Shown piece after piece: positions 1 through 12,199 of a stretch of DNA of 64,000 nt (position 1 is the stretch's first letter; the number at the start of each line of letters is the position of its first letter). This DNA is from Todiramphus chloris collaris (lineage: Eukaryota; Chordata; Aves; Coraciiformes; Alcedinidae), in NCBI GenBank assembly GCA_025345505.1, contig JANVCC010000261.1, positions 2,468,431-2,532,430 on the forward strand, in the 5' to 3' direction. Both the position numbers and the translations under genes were made by a program. The notes under the pieces are model-generated. The model was not told the origin of the DNA. It made no database searches and saw only the letters and a list, made by a program, of their open reading frames with translations.

Positions 1-129
1 CAGACTTCCAAATGTGTCACTGGAAGCTGTGCCCCAGCTTTGTGTTGCTGGGGACAGGACCGGCCATGCAATTCAGACTCTGGTCATAGAAGCTTAACTG
101 GTATTTCATTCAGATCTTTTGTGTCGCAG
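1..129 (+). other. ATP6V1H: ATP6V1H intron (3' end only)
   Basis: Intron sequence enters from the left edge and ends with the acceptor gtgtcgcag at 121-129. A short T-rich stretch precedes it (116-124). Nothing else is seen here. Confidence 0.85.
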
Positions 130-255
130 CTCCTTCGATGAGTACAGTTCTGAGCTGAAGTCAGGAAGACTGGAGTGGAGTCCTGTGCACAAGTCTGAGA
201 AGTTTTGGAGGGAGAATGCTGTAAGACTGAATGAGAAGAACTATGAGCTACTCAA
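130..255 (+). CDS. ATP6V1H: ATP6V1H internal coding exon (V-ATPase subunit H, C-terminal domain, part 1)
   Basis: This exon encodes part of subunit H, the regulatory subunit of the cytosolic V1 sector of the vacuolar proton-pumping ATPase. In the family, subunit H couples ATP hydrolysis to proton transport and silences free V1. The exon begins after the acceptor gtgtcgcag with one base that completes a serine codon. It then reads 41 codons, starting [17 protein letters not shown] and containing [10 protein letters not shown] and NEKNYELL, which I recognise as the conserved C-terminal domain of animal ATP6V1H. It ends with AA of a split lysine codon before the donor GTAAG at 256. The length (126 bp) and phases agree with the next exon. 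Upstream exons lie outside the window. The reading frame is intact, with no sign of a pseudogene. Confidence 0.96.
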
Positions 256-751
256 GTAAGTTTTCAAGTTTGAAATCGCTTGATTCTTTCACGTCTTCTG
301 TGATTAACTGAACGTGTGTCTGAAACAGGTTTTACATTTCAACACAAACTACTAGAATGAAAGCAAGTCAGAACGTCTTGCTGGTTTTAGAATAATGTGG
401 TCCTTACTCATGTATGGTTCATTTTGTTCATAAACCACAGTTATCTGCTTTTACTGGTCAAAATGTAGTGCTGATTTATTGATGAGGGATTATCTCTAGC
501 TTAACTTACATGCACATTTGTCCTGTTGATTCTTTTCATGCTTTCACTTACATCAATCAGTATAGCTGGTTTTTAATTAAAATGTTTTTGCCATAGCTTA
601 ATCTTTGTTTTGTGTTGTGTGTTGGTTTTGATCAGTGATGTAAATTAAACAAAAAAAAAAAAACCCAACCAACAAACCAAACAAAAGAACAGCAAAGACA
701 ACTCATAACGGAATAAAACCTGGGACTTGATTGTTTCCAATCTTTTCCTAG
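256..751 (+). other. ATP6V1H: ATP6V1H intron between the first two visible exons
   Basis: The intron is 496 bp with donor GTAAG and acceptor TTTTCCTAG. It contains an A-rich stretch at about 650-690 that produces a spurious minus-strand ORF. There is no recognisable repeat. Confidence 0.9.
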
Positions 752-853
752 AATCCTGACGAAACTTCTGGAGGTTTCTGATGATCCCCAAGTGCTGGCT
801 GTAGCTGCTCATGATGTGGGAGAATACGTACGACACTATCCCCGTGGGAAGCG
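752..853 (+). CDS. ATP6V1H: ATP6V1H internal coding exon (V-ATPase subunit H, C-terminal domain, part 2)
   Basis: This exon opens after the acceptor ttttcctag. Its first base completes the lysine split at 255. It then encodes 33 codons beginning [20 protein letters not shown] and including [13 protein letters not shown], and closes with CG of a split arginine before the donor GTAAGG at 854. In the family this is HEAT/armadillo-like helical repeat sequence near the C-terminus, where subunit H contacts the peripheral stalk and other V1/Vo subunits. The exon is 102 bp with one base of the split codon at the start and two at the end, matching both neighbours. The peptide is what I expect for vertebrate ATP6V1H. 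The surrounding introns are 496 bp and about 3.3 kb. No frameshift or stop is present. Confidence 0.97.
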
Positions 854-2789
854 GTAAGGAAAATGTCAATATGCTGTTACTCAAGAGACCAGCTAGAGTG
901 TATACTTTGCCTGTGGCCTTTTTCCTTATTTCTATTAATATATGCTACATTAGGATTGCAGGTTATGCTTAAGTTTCCTCACTGGGAAGGTGAGGAAACA
1001 CAAACTAGATAAGACAAAATACAAACCACATCTTCGACTCTTAACGGCGAAGGGAACCTATGTCTAAAGAATTCTTGAAGAAGTTGTTTAGATTAAAGCA
1101 GGAGACTTGTGGAAGAAATTAGTAGAGCTCCCAAGAATTTAATCAAGATACCATATTTACCTTCTGTTATGATTCATGGGCTGTAATTATTGGACTGACA
1201 GTAGGGATATACTATTTCAACAATGATTAGATCTCTTTTGTGACTTAAAACTACTGAGACAAAATTTTTCCCACAAACAATTGCTATTGTGATTTCAGTG
1301 ACATTAGCACAGATTCAGTTATCACTCTTCTGTTTTAGTTACATAAATAAACATTTTGGTCGAAGTGTTAATGTTGATTGTAAACCCGAATTCCCATCAA
1401 AATATGCAGACCAATGTTGCTATATTTTCTTGCCTTGTTTTGTTTTTAAAACTCGTGTGCAAAGATGTTTGCTGAATAATTGCATCTCTGAGGTAAAGCA
1501 GAAAGGGGCCTTTGGTTTTTGCAGTCATCATGCTCATCAGTCACTCGGAGTGACACGTGACTTAATTTTTGTAGCAAAGGAGCAGCCTGCTTCTGCATAG
1601 GGTTCAATGGGGAAGAGGAGAAGGGTCTTCTAGGCTTGTTGGGAACTTCATGAACACCTTTTGTGCAAACTGCTCTCTTGACAGTAGTAGATTCACAAAC
1701 AAGAGATCAAAACTTCACGTTAGGAAGACTTCAGATATTCTAGAAAGATTTTTATTCACTTTAGAAAGACTCACAGCCCTTGTCTTGTAAGCAACTTGAA
1801 TTGAAAATGTTTTCAGATTAATGGAACCAATTAACTCCTTTCTAGGTCCACTAAGAAAGGTCAGAGGTGTTCAGTGTGTACCACTTGTACTGAGCAGTGC
1901 TGTGTATTTGCCAATTAGTTGCCATGTCTTCCAAAACTGCTTTATGACAACTGGTATTTGGAAGGGAGGCAAGATACTCTCTAATAAGGTGGAAACTCAG
2001 TCCTGCTGCTTGCAAGTGGCAAAGCTGCAGGACTATACAGGTCACTCTGGCTACCCTTTGCCTGGAACCATTCTACTAAGCATTGGCTAAACAGCTCACA
2101 CACATCTACCCACATGTGGCATAAGGCTTGGGCTGGTGTGAGTATGCAGATGCTGGACCAGGCTACTAAACCTATCAATAAGTGTGTCAGCCTTCACATG
2201 GAGTGGTCATCAGCAAAAGAAGATGTGTTCTAGATACTATTCTAACCCCTATTCTTCTATTGGATTCTAATACTTCAGCTGCTTTCTGCTTACAGACTTG
2301 GCTTATTCAGTTTTCTGTTCTGCTGGACAAACTAAAATGCCTCAATCTTTCTTTTAAAGAATTTCCTTTGTAATCCAGTGCATTCTTACTAAGTATAACT
2401 TTGGCAATTTTAGGACTAAAAGCTTAAAATACTCAAGGTCTGTGTCAGTTCCCACGTAATAGTCCATTTCTCACCGTGATGGTTTTGGATCTATAGTGGT
2501 TTACTGCTCCCACGCCTGGCTGGCATTTCACACTCTCAGTGCATGACTCACTTGGAGAATGGATGCTATTCGTTGGCTTAGAAGAACAAGAGAATTCAAA
2601 TGTCTTAAATACTTTTGTTTCCTTTAATTGTTTAACCTTAACTCTTAATTGGATTGTCCTTCAGCCTTTTAAGGTTGCAGAGGCAACTTAGAACTTGTTG
2701 AATATTTGTTAAACTAAATGCTGCAGTTTTGCTTGGCCATTCTCTAATGTCATCAGCTTAAAGAATTTTAACTTGCCTTTAAAATTATT

Positions 2790-2809
2790 CCCCCCCTCCC
2801 CCCCCTCCC
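2790..2809. repeat. Interrupted poly-C run
   Basis: Runs of C7, C8 and C3 are separated by single T bases. The complementary strand has matching G-runs and could form a G-quadruplex or slip. It lies in an ATP6V1H intron, away from the splice sites. Confidence 0.8.
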
Positions 2810-3117
2810 ATTTCCAAGCTACATTTTGACACTTATTCTGCAGTTTACAGAACCATGTTGTGTTTTGCAACAGTAATGCATTAATGTGGCCATGAAAAGA
2901 ACAGTGATCAAGGCAGATAGCTAACGCAAGCTTAGAGTGGCAGGGTAGCAGCAGGTTAAGAGTAACACAGACAATAGCCCTCTCGTGGTGTATTACATTT
3001 AATTACTCAGTGGACTGTGAGAGCAATGATGGGGGGGTGGGGGACAGCGTGTGCAAGTCAGTGAGCAATCAGTTAACTGTTCCTTGCAGTTTTCTCCAAA
3101 CTTTTTGTTCTGACCGA

Positions 3118-3370
3118 CCAAAATGATGAAGGACTGGAAGATCTCTCTGGTGAGGAAAGGCTGAGAGCCCTGGGGCTGTTCAGCCTGGAGAAGAGAAGCC
3201 TGAGAGGGGATCTTAGGAATGGTTACAAATCTCTGCAGGGTGGGGGGCAAGGAGAAGGGGCCAGGCTCTTGTCAGTGCTGCCCTGGGATAGGGTGAGAGG
3301 TAATGGTCACAAACTGGAACACAGGAAGTTCCACCTCAACAGGAGGAGAAACTTTTCCCCTGTGAGGGTG
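3118..3370 (+). mobile_element. CR1 LINE fragment, sense strand, lacking its 3' tail
   Basis: CR1 is the non-LTR retrotransposon family dominant in birds. The sequence carries the familiar C-terminal ORF2 block in the + orientation: gaggaaaggctgagagccct, then ctggagaagagaag, then ggaacacaggaagttccacc. Homology stops abruptly at about 3370 after cccctgtgagggtg. The usual final ~150 bases and the short terminal repeats are missing, which is odd because CR1 copies normally lose their 5' ends and keep the 3' end. Confidence 0.9.
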
Positions 3371-4187
3371 TGGATGCTGAAAAGCTGCTAGCAGAGGGAT
3401 TTTCTCAGGTTCTCACAATATTCGGTGAGAATCCTGCCTTTCTCACACAAGTTATGAGAAACAGTAGGATGGTTTTTGTAAGCTGGACCAACACCTGGTG
3501 TTTTGCTAAGTTCTGTTTGTGGCACATTGGAGAAATATTTAGCAATGGGTGTTGTAGGACTTTAGCCACTCACCCTAGGAAATGGGTGATCACTGACCAA
3601 CCACCCTATGGGGCTAGGGTATATAGGGTACAGTTTGAAGGGCAAAAAGCACTGTGAGAAGTATGAGGTATATGGTTTAATAGGTGCTGGTGTGATGACA
3701 AGGTGGTTGTTGTTGTTGAAGCATCACTGCACTGGATAGGGGCTTTATTCTTGCAGAAAAAGGAGTAGAGACCTGCTTATCATCAGTTTCTGGAGGGGGG
3801 GCATTACCTCTGAAATGCTGATGTACCCTGCCTGGCCTCTCAAGCCAGTATTGAGTTTTTTAGCAAGCTGGGCAAAAAACCCTCTCTGAAAAAGGCACCT
3901 TACTGGATTACTTAAAAACTTCTGGAAGCAGATAGTATGTAGCAAACAGGAATCCAGAACAAACACTTTCTGATGTTTTTAATTCTTTAAAAACAAAATC
4001 AATTAAAAAAAATCAGTAGGTGGTATGAGAGATTTTCAGTCAAATAAGATGCATATGTTAGAAAAGAAATACTCTTAATAAAATAAATATTATGTGACTT
4101 AATGCCTTGAACACCAAATGGTTGGATAGGGTAACTACCCAGAAACTGAAGTCATGTTAAAGAACCTGCTCCCCTCCTCTCTTCCAG

Positions 4188-4301
4188 AGTGATTGAGCAG
4201 CTTGGTGGCAAACAGCTGGTGATGAACCACATGCACCACGAAGACCAACAAGTTCGTTACAATGCACTGCTGGCCGTGCAGAAGCTGATGGTTCACAACT
4301 G
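4188..4301 (+). CDS. ATP6V1H: ATP6V1H penultimate coding exon (V-ATPase subunit H, C-terminal domain, part 3)
   Basis: The acceptor is a good pyrimidine tract ending ctcttccag at 4187. The first base completes the arginine split at 853. The exon then encodes 37 codons, starting [20 protein letters not shown] and continuing [17 protein letters not shown]. It ends with TG of a split tryptophan before the donor GTACGTG at 4302. This is the last full helical repeat of subunit H. The motif [18 protein letters not shown] is highly characteristic of the animal protein, and I rely on it most for naming the gene. The exon is 114 bp. Reading through the donor gives an artificial ORF to 4374, which should not be mistaken for the true coding end because the conserved C-terminus sits in the exon at 12200. 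Confidence 0.97.
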
Positions 4302-6425
4302 GTACGTGAAGATTAGCTCACATGCTCCGAACAGTAAGAGATGTTGGGCAGGGAAAGAGGATTCAAGACAGTAGATTTCTTTAAGGGGGGGGGAGAATGA
4401 CATTTTTATGTGGTAAGACTGCAGTTGTTAAATGCTAGAGCAATGTGATGCTGATGTGTAAGACCTTAGCTAGTTTTTCTGTGTGCTTTGGTTGCAGTTG
4501 AATTGAGTAGCTTCACCTGACATGACTGGATGTCACATGAGTAATTCACTCAAACTATATATTAACTTATGTCAACTGCTTAATATTCAATATGAGCTCT
4601 AATTCAGGCTTGCACTTGTTCCAGTAGTTAATTGGCAGTTTCTTTGCCTGACCATCTTTTGCATTGTTGTTCTTTGCTCTAGTCCTTTCCCCCCGACTCT
4701 GCACTGTTATTTTCCTGTTTTATGGGGTCCATATCCAAGTTTTTTTTGAGCTTCTGGAGTAGCAGAAACTCCTGAGCTGTTTGCTTAAATGAAGTGGAAA
4801 ATCACTCATTGGTATCTCTTTCATTAATTGCTGAGAACAGCATTTGAAGTGAGGCTTTTCTTTCATTATTTGTTGACTAGTTCTCTAATAAAGCTCCAAA
4901 ATCCCTGAAGTCCTGGCGTGTTCTGCCCCAGAGCCTGCTGGTGGGTGATGCTGCCTTCCCAGCAGAGCATGAGACCTTTATAGCAAAGCATTGAAGGGAT
5001 GAAGTTCTGAAAAACTTCAGTGTTCACCTAACAACTTTGTATAACTTGCCAAACTAATTAGGTGTGCTAAGCATAGAGCATGGAGAGTTAAAAATACTTA
5101 TTAGGAATTCTTCATCTGATTATTAATAATGATTTCCCCAAAGCTGATATTTCTAATTTGATATTGCCCTAGAGAAAGATAAAATGCTACAGTACGTCTG
5201 AGTACATTGGAACAGAGATGTCGAGATACAAACAACTCATTTAATTTTGAACCTAAACAACCTTTTATTTCTGCAAAGCTTGGTGCCTGGAAGTACCTGT
5301 AACTTCTGTCAGTTTTCTTGCTTCTGACACAACGTGGTGATCTTCAAAGCCTGGGTAGCAATGATGCTAACAGCGTGGAAGTCAGAGGGGAACAAGGCTT
5401 ATTATTAAGCACATTCTGACAAGTTCTTTAAGTCACTTACTTGCTGTAGAAGACAGGCTAGCAAGGCTGACAAAGTTCCTGTCACCTCTCCCTGCAGTGC
5501 ATCTGTAAAACAAAGCTAGTTTTCCCCCTTTTCTCCAAAGAATATGGATTTTTTTAAATTCTCATGAAAGTTATATTTGTTTTATCCTGCTCCTTTCCTC
5601 TGTCATACTGTGTGAGCCTTCTGTAGCAGAGAAACATTTAAATAACTCTGGATTCATCATTGTATGTTAATATTCCCTACCTGTAAGGAGAATTTCAGTT
5701 AATAACACTGATTTTCTGAGAGCATGGAGATGGAAACTAAATGTGTAGTCATGTGCAACCTCATTTTGGGTCATTATTGTGTATTACACTCCACCTGCTT
5801 CTCAGTTTGGTGATCTGTTGGTGATAGGCTGTTCTGATGTATTTGAAGCATTGTGAGTGTTATAAAGTGGTGACAGCTAGATAAAGATGACAGTGTGGAA
5901 GGCTTAGTTACTGAATTGACCATCTGCAGGGGTCTTATTTCATGTCTCTTCTGATATCTTGAAAATCTGGTAATTAAAATATAAAACTCTGGTCTTTCTC
6001 CAGCACAGACTTCACTGGTAGTAGAAGTTTTCCTGGATGTCTAACATTGCTTTTTCTCATTTTCAGCTCAAGCATACTAATTTTAAACACATCACGTCTG
6101 GTCTTCTAGATTTGTCTTGGTTTTTTTAATGACATCGATATTTCTGTGCCTTCTTTTCAGTTTGACTTTTAGTCTTGAGAATGAGGGATTGCAATTGCAT
6201 CTAGATTCAGATCTTCAGAGGTGTCCATAAAAAAGATCTGTTTAAAGTTAGAGCCATTTCCAGATGTGTATTGTCATCGCTGTAGGGAACACATTCTTGT
6301 TTAATTCTTACTGCAAGAAGCCCCTGGGACACATTGTCCTTGGCTTGTATTTGCCAAAGCAGATTTGCCCTGGAATGGGCATCAGAGAGCTTGAGCTGAG
6401 GAAGTGACACGTCACTCCGGGTTAG

Positions 6426-7088
6426 GTGTTCACCTGCTGGAAAGCTGCTCTGTGGAGAAGGACCTGTGAGTCCTGGTGGACAACAACTTAATCATGAGCC
6501 AGCAGTGTGCTCTTGTAGCCAAGAAGGCCAATGGTCTCCTAGGGTGCATTAAGAAGAATGTGACCAGCAGGTCGCTGGAGGTTCTCCTCCCCCTCTTCTC
6601 TGCCCTAGTGAGGCCACATCTGGAGTGTTGTGTCCAGTTCTGGGGTCCCCAGTTCAAGAGGGACAGGAGAGAGGCCAACTTGATCCCTCTATGACTCCGA
6701 CTGTGACTGAGCTCCCCTCCGTGACACTCTACAACTCAGGACTGTTTAGCTTGGAGAAAAGAAGACTGAGATTGGATCTGATCAATGTTTAGCAGTAGCT
6801 AAAGGGTGAGGGTCAAGAGGTTGGGACCAGTCTCTTTTCAGATGAGGTCAATGGGCATGCACTGGAACCCAGGAAGTTCCATCTGAACATAAGGAAAATC
6901 TGCTTTGCTGGAAGAGTGCCAGAGCCCTGGGCCAGGATGCCCAGAGAGTCTCCTGCTCTGGAGAGATTGCAAACCCTCCTGGACAATGTGATCCTGGGCC
7001 CCCTGCTCTGGGTGAACTTGCTTTAGCAGGGGGGTTGGATGAGATGATCTCCAGAGGTCCCTTCCAACCCCTGCTGTTCTGTTTGTAG
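6426..7088 (+). mobile_element. CR1 LINE fragment, sense strand, in the last ATP6V1H intron
   Basis: Recognisable CR1 ORF2 C-terminal sequence begins near tgtggagaaggacctgtgag and includes the region encoding [21 protein letters not shown] (about 6602-6664). It ends with ctccagaggtcccttccaac and ctgctgttctg at the 3' tail. The stretch at about 6670-6730 is diverged or rearranged. Frames are broken, so this is a dead copy. Confidence 0.9.
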
Positions 7089-8221
7089 GTGGGAAGCTAT
7101 ATCTCTCTGTTAGATCTGGCTTTTGGTGGGTGTCAGGAGCTCTTTTATTTCATAGCTTGTGTGTTGGGAGAACAGAGCATAGTCCCTTGACTGCTGCCCA
7201 GTGCAGTTCAAGTGCCTGCTTACTCAGCTTGGCTTTGTTGTAAGATGGATTACTCAGCAACTTCAAGGTTTTGCTTACCTTGCTATGCAGAGCTGGAGAA
7301 ACAATAAGCTTTTTTTCCCTTCCTTCCATGTGGTTTGGAATTCTAGTTACTTCACTCACGGCAATTGGCTTTTAGCTTGATCTTAATTGGCACAGAGCAA
7401 CTCTGCATTACTGCCCATGACACGTGAGTGCCAGGGCCAGTCGGGCTCTTCCTACATGTGGAGATAAACCAAGAGAAGGATTAGAAAAGAAAGTCTTGCT
7501 CTGCCAGGCTGAGGCTTGGTGTGAGTGCTGTGCCTGGAGCAGAAGAGCAAGGAAAACCTCTGGTACCTGAACCAGGGGGTGTCATGGAGCAGCTCTGTAT
7601 TACACTGCCAATAGATCAACTTGGAGACCATTAACTCTGAAGTAATTTGAATAGTTCATTACAGGCTGCTCAGCTGGCTTTTCCTTAGGGGTTTTTAAGT
7701 CAGGGATAAATGGGGGGGAAATCAGGCTGTCAGGCACGCTGGGAAATGGTGAAGCCAGGTTGGCAAAAGCACTAGCTGCTGTCAGCTTTTCAGATGAGGT
7801 AAATTCAGGTGAAACACTCCAGTTCCACCTGCATATGAAATGATTGTGCACTTGATGAAGCAGGAAGCAAAGGTATCTTTTTAGCATCACTTAACGTTCT
7901 TTAAATGGTAATTTATCCTGCATTTTCATCTCCCTTGAACTAAGGGTGTTAGTCACAGCACCCTGTGCTGCTGGTAAGACCAGTTACTGGCAGATGGGGG
8001 AGTTCAGCATGGCATTGATGGTGCAGAATTTTTTGGGTGTCCCATGCAATTTGTGCTTTAACTGTATATGAGAAAAACATCTCCTTACTCCTTTTCTTTG
8101 CTGGTGTTCAGAGACCATTTTAGTATTAGAAAGTGGTTTGGGGAACCTAGTGCTGGTTGGAGCAATGTCTTATTGGTGCAGACTGTGAAAGGATTAAATC
8201 ATTCAGTTCTAAACTGACAGC

Positions 8222-8237
8222 ATATATATATATATAT
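8222..8237. repeat. (TA)n microsatellite
   Basis: Eight uninterrupted AT dinucleotides inside the last ATP6V1H intron. Likely polymorphic in length. Confidence 0.8.
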
Positions 8238-9400
8238 CACTTGAAAGAAAGCAATGATATTCATCCCCTCAGATGAAGCAGGCGCCTTTCAGGTGCTTCA
8301 TGGCACCTTTTACTGAACTTTGAGGACAGGATGTTGTGACTTAAAGCAGCTACAGTTAGAAGCCCAAGTTCCTTCTGTGAACAATGGGGAGAAGGAGGTT
8401 GTTTTTCAGGGTAGTGCAGAGCAGTCTGACTGTCTGAAGTTGAGCAGTGGGAATAATCTTCTGTCTTTAAGATCTGTGAACCTATAGTCTCCTGGCTTCA
8501 TTCTGAAGGGGTCAATTCCAGCCTTTGGTTATATCACTAAAATAAGAGCTATATGAATTTTGTATGTTCTGCATGTAATGGGTAATTTATTTATGACCTT
8601 ACTGATCATCTAGAGCATCGTGCATTAGTTTCCACCATCTGCTTGTCTTCTAGTTGGGTAAGGCTCAGGAACGTTTGCACAATCAGATATGATGTTGGAA
8701 TTAAAATGAATAAACAGCAAACTGAATGAAGCAAACTATTAATTTGGATAAGCTTTGAATATGCAACAGATTCCTATATGATTTTCAGAGTGCACACCCC
8801 TGACAAAATGACTTGCTTTCCGTGTTTTAAAATGACTCACTATACAGAGAGACTTTAAAAGAAATTCTGAAACTGCCTAGGATTTGCAGGTTGCTATGTT
8901 TAGAAGCTATTGTTTCTATAGAGTTAGCATTTGTCACTATTCTTTTCTGGTATAACCTTTGATCTCCAAAGCTCCTAAGATAGCTTCTGTACCTTGATAG
9001 GAGTGCAAGGTCCAATGATAGTTAACTGGCAGCCATGAAGCTTGTTCCTTCCCTCTCCTTTCTTTTTTTCCCTCCATCCCAAAACTCAGATGTATAATAC
9101 TTAAGAGACTAGGTTTAGATCTAGGGAAAAAAAACCCTGGATGATAATGCAATTTAGCTTGTATTTACCACTGTATTTATCCTGTTTCTTGGCTGTCACC
9201 ACCAAGAACATTCCTTTTTAGTAGTTAACAGAAGTTAACTGACTGAAAAGTTTGAGAAGACAGATTGTGTCCCTGATAACAAGTACTATTTTTCAAGACA
9301 GTTCCTATCTAGAGTGAGACAAGTTAGACAAACATCCAGTTAGTTACAGACACACTTGATATCTAGTATGAATGCACCATGTTTTTGAACATAAATATGT

Positions 9401-9455
9401 TGGGTTGGACTTGATAATCTCCAGAGGTCCCTTCCACCCCCATACCATTCTATGC
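9401..9455 (+). mobile_element. CR1 3' tail remnant
   Basis: Only the final CR1 signature is present: ttggacttgataatctccag, then aggtcccttccacccc and accattctatg. This is the end of a very short 5'-truncated insertion in the + orientation. Confidence 0.8.
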
Positions 9456-10658
9456 ATCCTTGTAAAGCTTTGTTCACAGAGGTAGGGACTGTGGTTTGTA
9501 CTGTGCGCATGCTCTCCGGGATTTCACACCCTGATTTTGTCTTCTGTCTTGAGATCTGCACTCTTTGGAAAACACACTTGAATATTTCTAGAGCTTCTTT
9601 TACAGTGTAGTGAATATTTTGCGATTATCGACCATCCTGCTTAGTTTGTGTTTTCTTTTTTTCAAAGACATTGTTAACTTTCATGAAAAACACGTTGCCA
9701 AAGTAGTAACCTTTTGGTAGTTTCACTTCTGGTTAGTGTTATTTTAAAGATTTGATTTCTTGAGAAGAAAATTCAGTTAAACATGATACGTGTCAGTCAT
9801 TCTGAAATATTCTGTGCAAACTTAAAGCTCTTGAGTGTAGAAAGCCTTTTGCTTACTGTTCATTGTGGCAACTAAATCTGATTAAATATAAACCCCCTTT
9901 CTGCGTGTTTTAGCCAAGTTGGTGGCTCTTAATTTACAGAATGGGTCTCTAAATGTTAGCTCATAGTGCATCTTATAAGTCAAAAATTACTTACACCTTG
10001 TGTCCCTAATATAAAGAGATCTATTGAATCAAATTTCATAGATTTTTCTTTTAAAATCTGATAAAATATTAGAGTAATAGCCTTGTAATGGGAGCTGATT
10101 GATCTATTTCTTTATAGCTTGTGTGTAGAGCTGTGAACTGAAAGCCTAGAATTACTCTTCCGAAAAATGGACAAAACCTCTCTCCTGAGAGAAAGGGAGG
10201 TTCATCCGACTGATCTTGTCTGAAGGCACACATGAATTTTGCATTTCACAGTGTAACAAAGGCTATAAACCATGCAGTAATCAGGAAGTTGAACATGTCT
10301 GTTAAGGCACTAAGGACCTGCAAAATGTGCTCCTGCTCTGCCTGTTTGGAGGTTGTTGGTGAATACACTGCACTGAGGCTGGATTTCAGTGAGCCTGGAG
10401 CACGCACCTGACCGGCTGTAAGCGATGCAATAGTCGTACGGTTACAGACTGTTGGGTTGATTAGATTGATTACAGACTGTTAGATTGTAATTCCCTAGGA
10501 GTTTCACATCCAAAAAGGTTCCCACGTGCTCTAAGAATAAATAACTTAGCAGGCTTGTGGTGCTGTGAGCAGAGTTGCGTACGCAGCAAGTGTCAGGTGC
10601 TTACGAGGCCTGCTGTCAGGTAAGAAATACTAGAATCTCTATGTGTATAGAGGTGTGA

Positions 10659-10750
10659 AACAAAGAAAACAAGACAAACAAGCAAACAACAAAACCCCAA
10701 ACCAAAACAACAAAAAAAACACCACAAAAAAAACCTTAAACAAAACAAAA
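10659..10750. repeat. A-rich low-complexity tract (CAAA-like)
   Basis: About 90 bases are mostly A with C, in irregular AAAC/CAAA units. This explains the long but meaningless ORFs on both strands here (10593-10987). Confidence 0.8.
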
Positions 10751-11162
10751 AGTCCTCCAGACCCCAGGGCCCAGACCCCAGGCCAAGCCACCACCCCTGA
10801 GGGAGCAGAAGGAAGTTTGGTGAGCTCGAAACTCCTTCCACAGCTTCTGTCTGTGTTTTCGTATGGCTGTCAGATCTTTGTTTATTTTGATGGTACATTT
10901 CTGAGTCCTGCAAAACCAGAAGAGAGCAGCTCATTTCTTTCTGTGCCGTCAGGAGCCTACTGTGAAGGTGGCATTAAAATACTGTGATCCTGCAGCAGCA
11001 AGTGATAAAGCTGTGAAGGGAGGTGCTAAATCGTAACGTATGGCTCAGCATACAAACTGGGTTATTTTCTTTACTAGTGGATTTTGAAGTTGACATTATA
11101 GGAGTTAATGCTCTTAAGGAGTTTTGCTGTTCTGCATGCTTACCTTTGAAGCTGAGAAATTA

Positions 11163-11185
11163 CCCCCCCCCCCCCTTTTTTTTTT
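11163..11185. repeat. Poly-C / poly-T junction
   Basis: C13 is followed directly by T10, with a second T/G-rich tract at 11227-11292. Sequencing slippage is likely here. Confidence 0.75.
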
Positions 11186-12199
11186 CCTTATTTAAATAAA
11201 ACAAAAATGCATACTCTTTGAGTTAGTGTTGTTGGGCTTTTTGTGTTGTGGGTTTTTGTTGTTGTTTTTTTGTTTTTTTTTTTTCTTTTTAAAGGCTTTA
11301 TTCTGATTGTCATTTCCCTGAACTGCTTCTAATGTTTAACCTATGTAGGCTGAAATACCTGTGTAATAAGAAAAACACTGGTGCAAAGTGTACGATCAGC
11401 AATGGATAAAAAGCTCATGTTTTGCAGGGCCTGAAACCTTTTTTTCAGCTGATAGCGGTACAATTATTGAAATTTATTTTCTGTAACAAGAAACAACCTG
11501 GATATCCCTAAAGACCATTTATTTGCAGCTTCTTTCTATTTCTGTGAAGTGTCGAGCTGCTTTCACAGGAGACAGTGAAAAGTGGAAACATTTTTTTTCC
11601 CATAGAATTTAGATATCGTTGCTCAAAGCAAATGCTAAGAATTTAGGGGGTGTTTAATCCAGTGTTGAGAGGTATAAAATAAGTCACTCGGTGTACTTCA
11701 AAATACAGGTGCAGAAAACTCTTTTAAGAGCCTGGCTTAAATATCTCTTCTTTCCACCAACCTGAACATACAGCTCTTCAGTCAGAAGCTGTTTTGTGGG
11801 TTAAATTGTCAGTCTGTTGGTGTTACCTGTGTTCATGCAGCTGGGTTGTGGGAGGAGATCCTTTTCAATACTTTGCCATGGCTTCTGAAATGTATAATTC
11901 ATCAGGCAAAATCTGTGGGCTTTGTGGGTGTTCTGTTAGAGGTACCAGGACTTCTAAATATTCCTACTGGGCTCTTTCCAGTTGGTTTTGTTGATATTTG
12001 GTTTGTACCATATTTTCAGAGGAATAGATGGATGATGAATACCTGAAGCTTAACTACTCTCATAGTAGCTCCGATTGACTATTGGAGTAATTATTTGAAT
12101 GAATAATTCTAAATCTAAAGCTTTTTCCTCTTTACTTCATAATTCCCACTACTATCCTGCTGACTGGTTTTTCAATCTAATATTTTTATTGTATTTCAG

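Larger units (their letters stand above)
854..4187 (+). other. ATP6V1H: ATP6V1H intron containing a CR1 fragment and C-runs
   Basis: The intron is 3.3 kb with donor GTAAGG and acceptor CTCTTCCAG. It holds a sense CR1 piece at 3118-3370 and C-runs at 2790-2809. The segment at 3371-3660 after the CR1 piece is unusual and discussed under findings. The rest is ordinary AT-rich intron with only short chance ORFs. Confidence 0.9.
4302..12199 (+). other. ATP6V1H: ATP6V1H last intron (7.9 kb)
   Basis: Donor is GTACGTG and acceptor GTATTTCAG. The intron holds a sense CR1 fragment (6426-7088), a CR1 3' tail (9401-9455), a TA microsatellite (8222-8237), an A-rich tract (10659-10750), a C13T10 run (11163-11185) and a T/G-rich tract (11227-11292). 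A 12-base direct repeat with 28-base spacing sits at 10442-10481. No additional exon was recognised. Confidence 0.88.

Noticed and set aside
4189-4374. 61-codon ORF from an internal methionine-like start
   Set aside because: It is the true ATP6V1H exon reading past its donor at 4302 into the intron. The real protein continues in the exon at 12200.
10593-10987. ORFs of about 113 codons on both strands
   Set aside because: They arise from an A-rich low-complexity tract in the last ATP6V1H intron. The peptides are runs of K/N/Q or F/L/C.
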